The translations under genes and the position numbers were made by a program. From positions 1 to 39,307 of the forward strand of contig JAIVGS010000004.1 of assembly GCA_020201435.1 (NCBI GenBank): a DNA stretch of 39,307 nt. The letters are read 5' to 3'. Positions 37,292 to 39,307 of this stretch are shown here, in pieces; the first letter of the stretch is position 1; every line of letters starts with the position of its first letter. Under the pieces are notes generated by a model. The model worked only from the letters and a program-made list of their open reading frames with translations, searched no databases and was not told the DNA's origin. The stretch is from Myxococcales bacterium (GTDB lineage Bacteria; Myxococcota; Myxococcia; Myxococcales; 40CM-4-68-19).

Positions 37292-39168
37292 CAAAGCGAC
37301 CTCACCGCGAGATCGGCCTGGATGCGCGCGGTCTTGCCGTCCTGGAACTTGATCGTGGTGTCGATGGCGATGTGCTGTTCCTCGCCGTACAGGGCGCCGA
37401 TGATCCGCTCGTAGCGCTGCTCGACGAACGCGCGCCGCACCTTGCGGGTGCGGGTCAATTCCTCGTCGTCGGCGTCCAGCTCCTTGTACAACAGCACGAA
37501 CTTGCGGATCCGCGCCGCTTTCGGGAGCGTCTCGTTGACGCCGTCGATCTCCTTTTGAACCAGGTCATAGACGTCGCGCTTCGACGCCAGATCGGTATAG
37601 GTCGTATAGGAAAGCTTGCGCCCCTCCGCCCATTTGCCAGTCGTCTCGCGATCGATGCAGACCAGCGCGGTCAGGAACGGGCGGCCCTTGCCGATCACCA
37701 CCGCTTCCTTGACATAAGGACTGAACTTCAACCGGTTCTCGATGAATTGCGGCGAGAACTGGGTCCCGTCGGCGAGCCGCAGCACGTCCTTCAATCGATC
37801 GATGACGACGAGCTGCCCTTCCTCGCTGAAATATCCCGCGTCGCCGGAATGCAGCCAGCCCCCTTCGAGCGCTTCGCGGGTCGCGTCCTCGTTCTTGTAG
37901 TAGCCGATGAAAACCGCGCGGCTCCGGGAGAGGATCTCGCCCGTCTCGCTGATCCGCACTTCGGTGCCGGGGATCGGCACGCCGACGGTATGAAACCGGA
38001 TCGCGTCGCCGCGGTGGATGCACGAGATCCCGCTGATCTCGGTCTGTCCGTAGATCTGTCGCAGCGGCACGCCGATGGCGTGGAAGAAGCGGAAGACGTC
38101 CGGCCCCAGCGCCGCTCCACCGGTCGACGCGCTGCGCAGCCGCGCGACGCCGAGGCGATCCTTCAGCGCGCGGAAGAGGAAGATCCATCCCAGCCAATAG
38201 AGAAGCCGCCACCCGGAAGACGGCTGACGACCTTCGAATCGCATTTCCGCGAGCTTGTACCCGACCGGCATCCAGCGCTCGTACATGAAGCGCTTGAATC
38301 GGGTGGTGTCCATGATCTTGACCTGCACCATCGACACCAGGTTTTCCCAGAAGCGCGGCGGCCCGAACAGGACGTGCGGGCCGATCTCGCGGATGTTCTC
38401 CGCGGCGGTCTCCGGCTCCTCCGGGAAATTGACGGTGAAACCGATCGCGAGGGCCGTCGCGATCGACATCATCTGCTCGCCGATCCATGCCAGCGGCAGG
38501 AAGGAGACGAACTCGTCGGACTGGCGGCGCGCGTCGACCTCGTTCAACGAGAGCGCCATCGTCAAGAGATTGCGGAACGACAGCATCGCGCCCTTGGGAA
38601 AGCCGGTCGTGCCCGAGGTGTAACAGATCAGCGCCAGGTCCTCGCCGCTGCCAGCGGCGACCGAAGCGTCGAAGATTGCCGGATCGACCGCGCGCCCGCG
38701 CTCGCGCACGCCGTCCAGCGAAATCAACAGCGGATGCTTGTAGGCCCGGAGTCCGCGCGGATCGTCGTACACGACCGCCTTCACTTTCGGCAGCCGGTCG
38801 ATCATCTCGAGGATCTTGTCGACCTGCTCCTGGTCCCCGGCGACGACGATCTTCGCGTCGCAATGGTCGATGACGTAGGCGACTTCGTTGAGATTCGAAT
38901 CCTGGTAGATCCCGACCGAGGCCGCACCCGCCGACTGCGCCGCCAGCTCCGCGCAGACCCAGGCCGGCCGGTTGTCGCCGAGGATCGCGACCTTGTCGCC
39001 GCGGCCGAGGCCCAGCGTCGTGAATCCCAAAGAGAGTTCTCTGACTTCCCGCAGGTAATCGCGCCACGACGTCGGCTGCCAGATGCCGAGCACCTTTTCC
39101 CGGTAAGCAGTCCGGTCGCCGTATTTTTCGGCGTTCCGGACCAACAGCTTCGGGAACGTGTCGCTCAT
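37291..39168 (-). CDS. Long-chain acyl-CoA synthetase-like AMP-dependent ligase
   Basis: LICYTSGTTGFPKGAMLSFRNLL, YGQTEISG, GWLHSGDAGYFSEEGQLVVIDRLKDVLRLADGTQFSPQFIENRLKFSPYVKEAVVIGKGRPFLTALV. Confidence 0.95.
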   Translation of the reverse strand: MSDTFPKLLVRNAEKYGDRTAYREKVLGIWQPTSWRDYLREVRELSLGFTTLGLGRGDKVAILGDNRPAWVCAELAAQSAGAASVGIYQDSNLNEVAYVIDHCDAKIVVAGDQEQVDKILEMIDRLPKVKAVVYDDPRGLRAYKHPLLISLDGVRERGRAVDPAIFDASVAAGSGEDLALICYTSGTTGFPKGAMLSFRNLLTMALSLNEVDARRQSDEFVSFLPLAWIGEQMMSIATALAIGFTVNFPEEPETAAENIREIGPHVLFGPPRFWENLVSMVQVKIMDTTRFKRFMYERWMPVGYKLAEMRFEGRQPSSGWRLLYWLGWIFLFRALKDRLGVARLRSASTGGAALGPDVFRFFHAIGVPLRQIYGQTEISGISCIHRGDAIRFHTVGVPIPGTEVRISETGEILSRSRAVFIGYYKNEDATREALEGGWLHSGDAGYFSEEGQLVVIDRLKDVLRLADGTQFSPQFIENRLKFSPYVKEAVVIGKGRPFLTALVCIDRETTGKWAEGRKLSYTTYTDLASKRDVYDLVQKEIDGVNETLPKAARIRKFVLLYKELDADDEELTRTRKVRRAFVEQRYERIIGALYGEEQHIAIDTTIKFQDGKTARIQADLAVRSL

Positions 39169-39307
39169 GCAGCGTCCGCCCCGAGATAAGCGACCTGCAC
39201 CTCGCGGTTGCCGCGCACTTCCTCGGGCGCACCCTCGGCGATCTTCTTCCCGAAGCTGAGGACGTAGATCCGGTGCGACAGGTCCATCACCACGCCCATG
39301 TCGTGCT
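39165..39307 (-). CDS. livG: ABC transporter ATP-binding protein (LivG family), C-terminal fragment
   Basis: Reads EHDMGVVMDLSHRIYVLSFGKKIAEGAPEEVRGNREVQVAYLGADAA*; ATGA overlap with the ligase gene; 5' part lies outside the window. Confidence 0.9.
   Translation of the reverse strand, partial: HDMGVVMDLSHRIYVLSFGKKIAEGAPEEVRGNREVQVAYLGADAA

Overview
High-GC bacterial chromosomal window. The 'HRDVSPQNV' Ser/Thr kinase, the lipoprotein content and the HNH/DUF222-like protein suggest Myxococcota/Deltaproteobacteria-like ancestry (inference). About 29 genes are supported by protein-family motifs; most other ORFs in the six-frame track are shadow ORFs typical of high GC. Main blocks: (i) SDR / QueA-like / Ser-Thr kinase operon (-); (ii) XRE-cupin regulator, DUF1259 protein, single-domain response regulator, DUF885 lipoprotein and class I DAHP synthase; (iii) an LPP20-like / CsgG-TPR / lipoprotein envelope cluster; (iv) a decayed accessory patch (about 14.2-15.8 kb) with a broken HNH nuclease gene, a second gene broken by a 29-bp tandem duplication, and a REP-like palindrome; (v) gltB-gltD followed, with an ATGA overlap, by a DsbA/FrnE-like gene with an in-frame TGA exactly where the first Cys of CPWC should be (UPWC), plus a SECIS-like hairpin just downstream, which is a likely selenoprotein that gene callers would truncate; (vi) a trehalose block (membrane-anchored OtsA, two tandem OtsB paralogs) followed by serA and an S9 peptidase; (vii) a Liv-type ABC transporter operon interleaved with two acyl-CoA ligase-like genes and a DUF1624/HGSNAT-like membrane protein. 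The strongest discovery candidate is the Sec-DsbA gene at 23015-23617. No rRNA, tRNA, CRISPR array or intact transposase was recognised.
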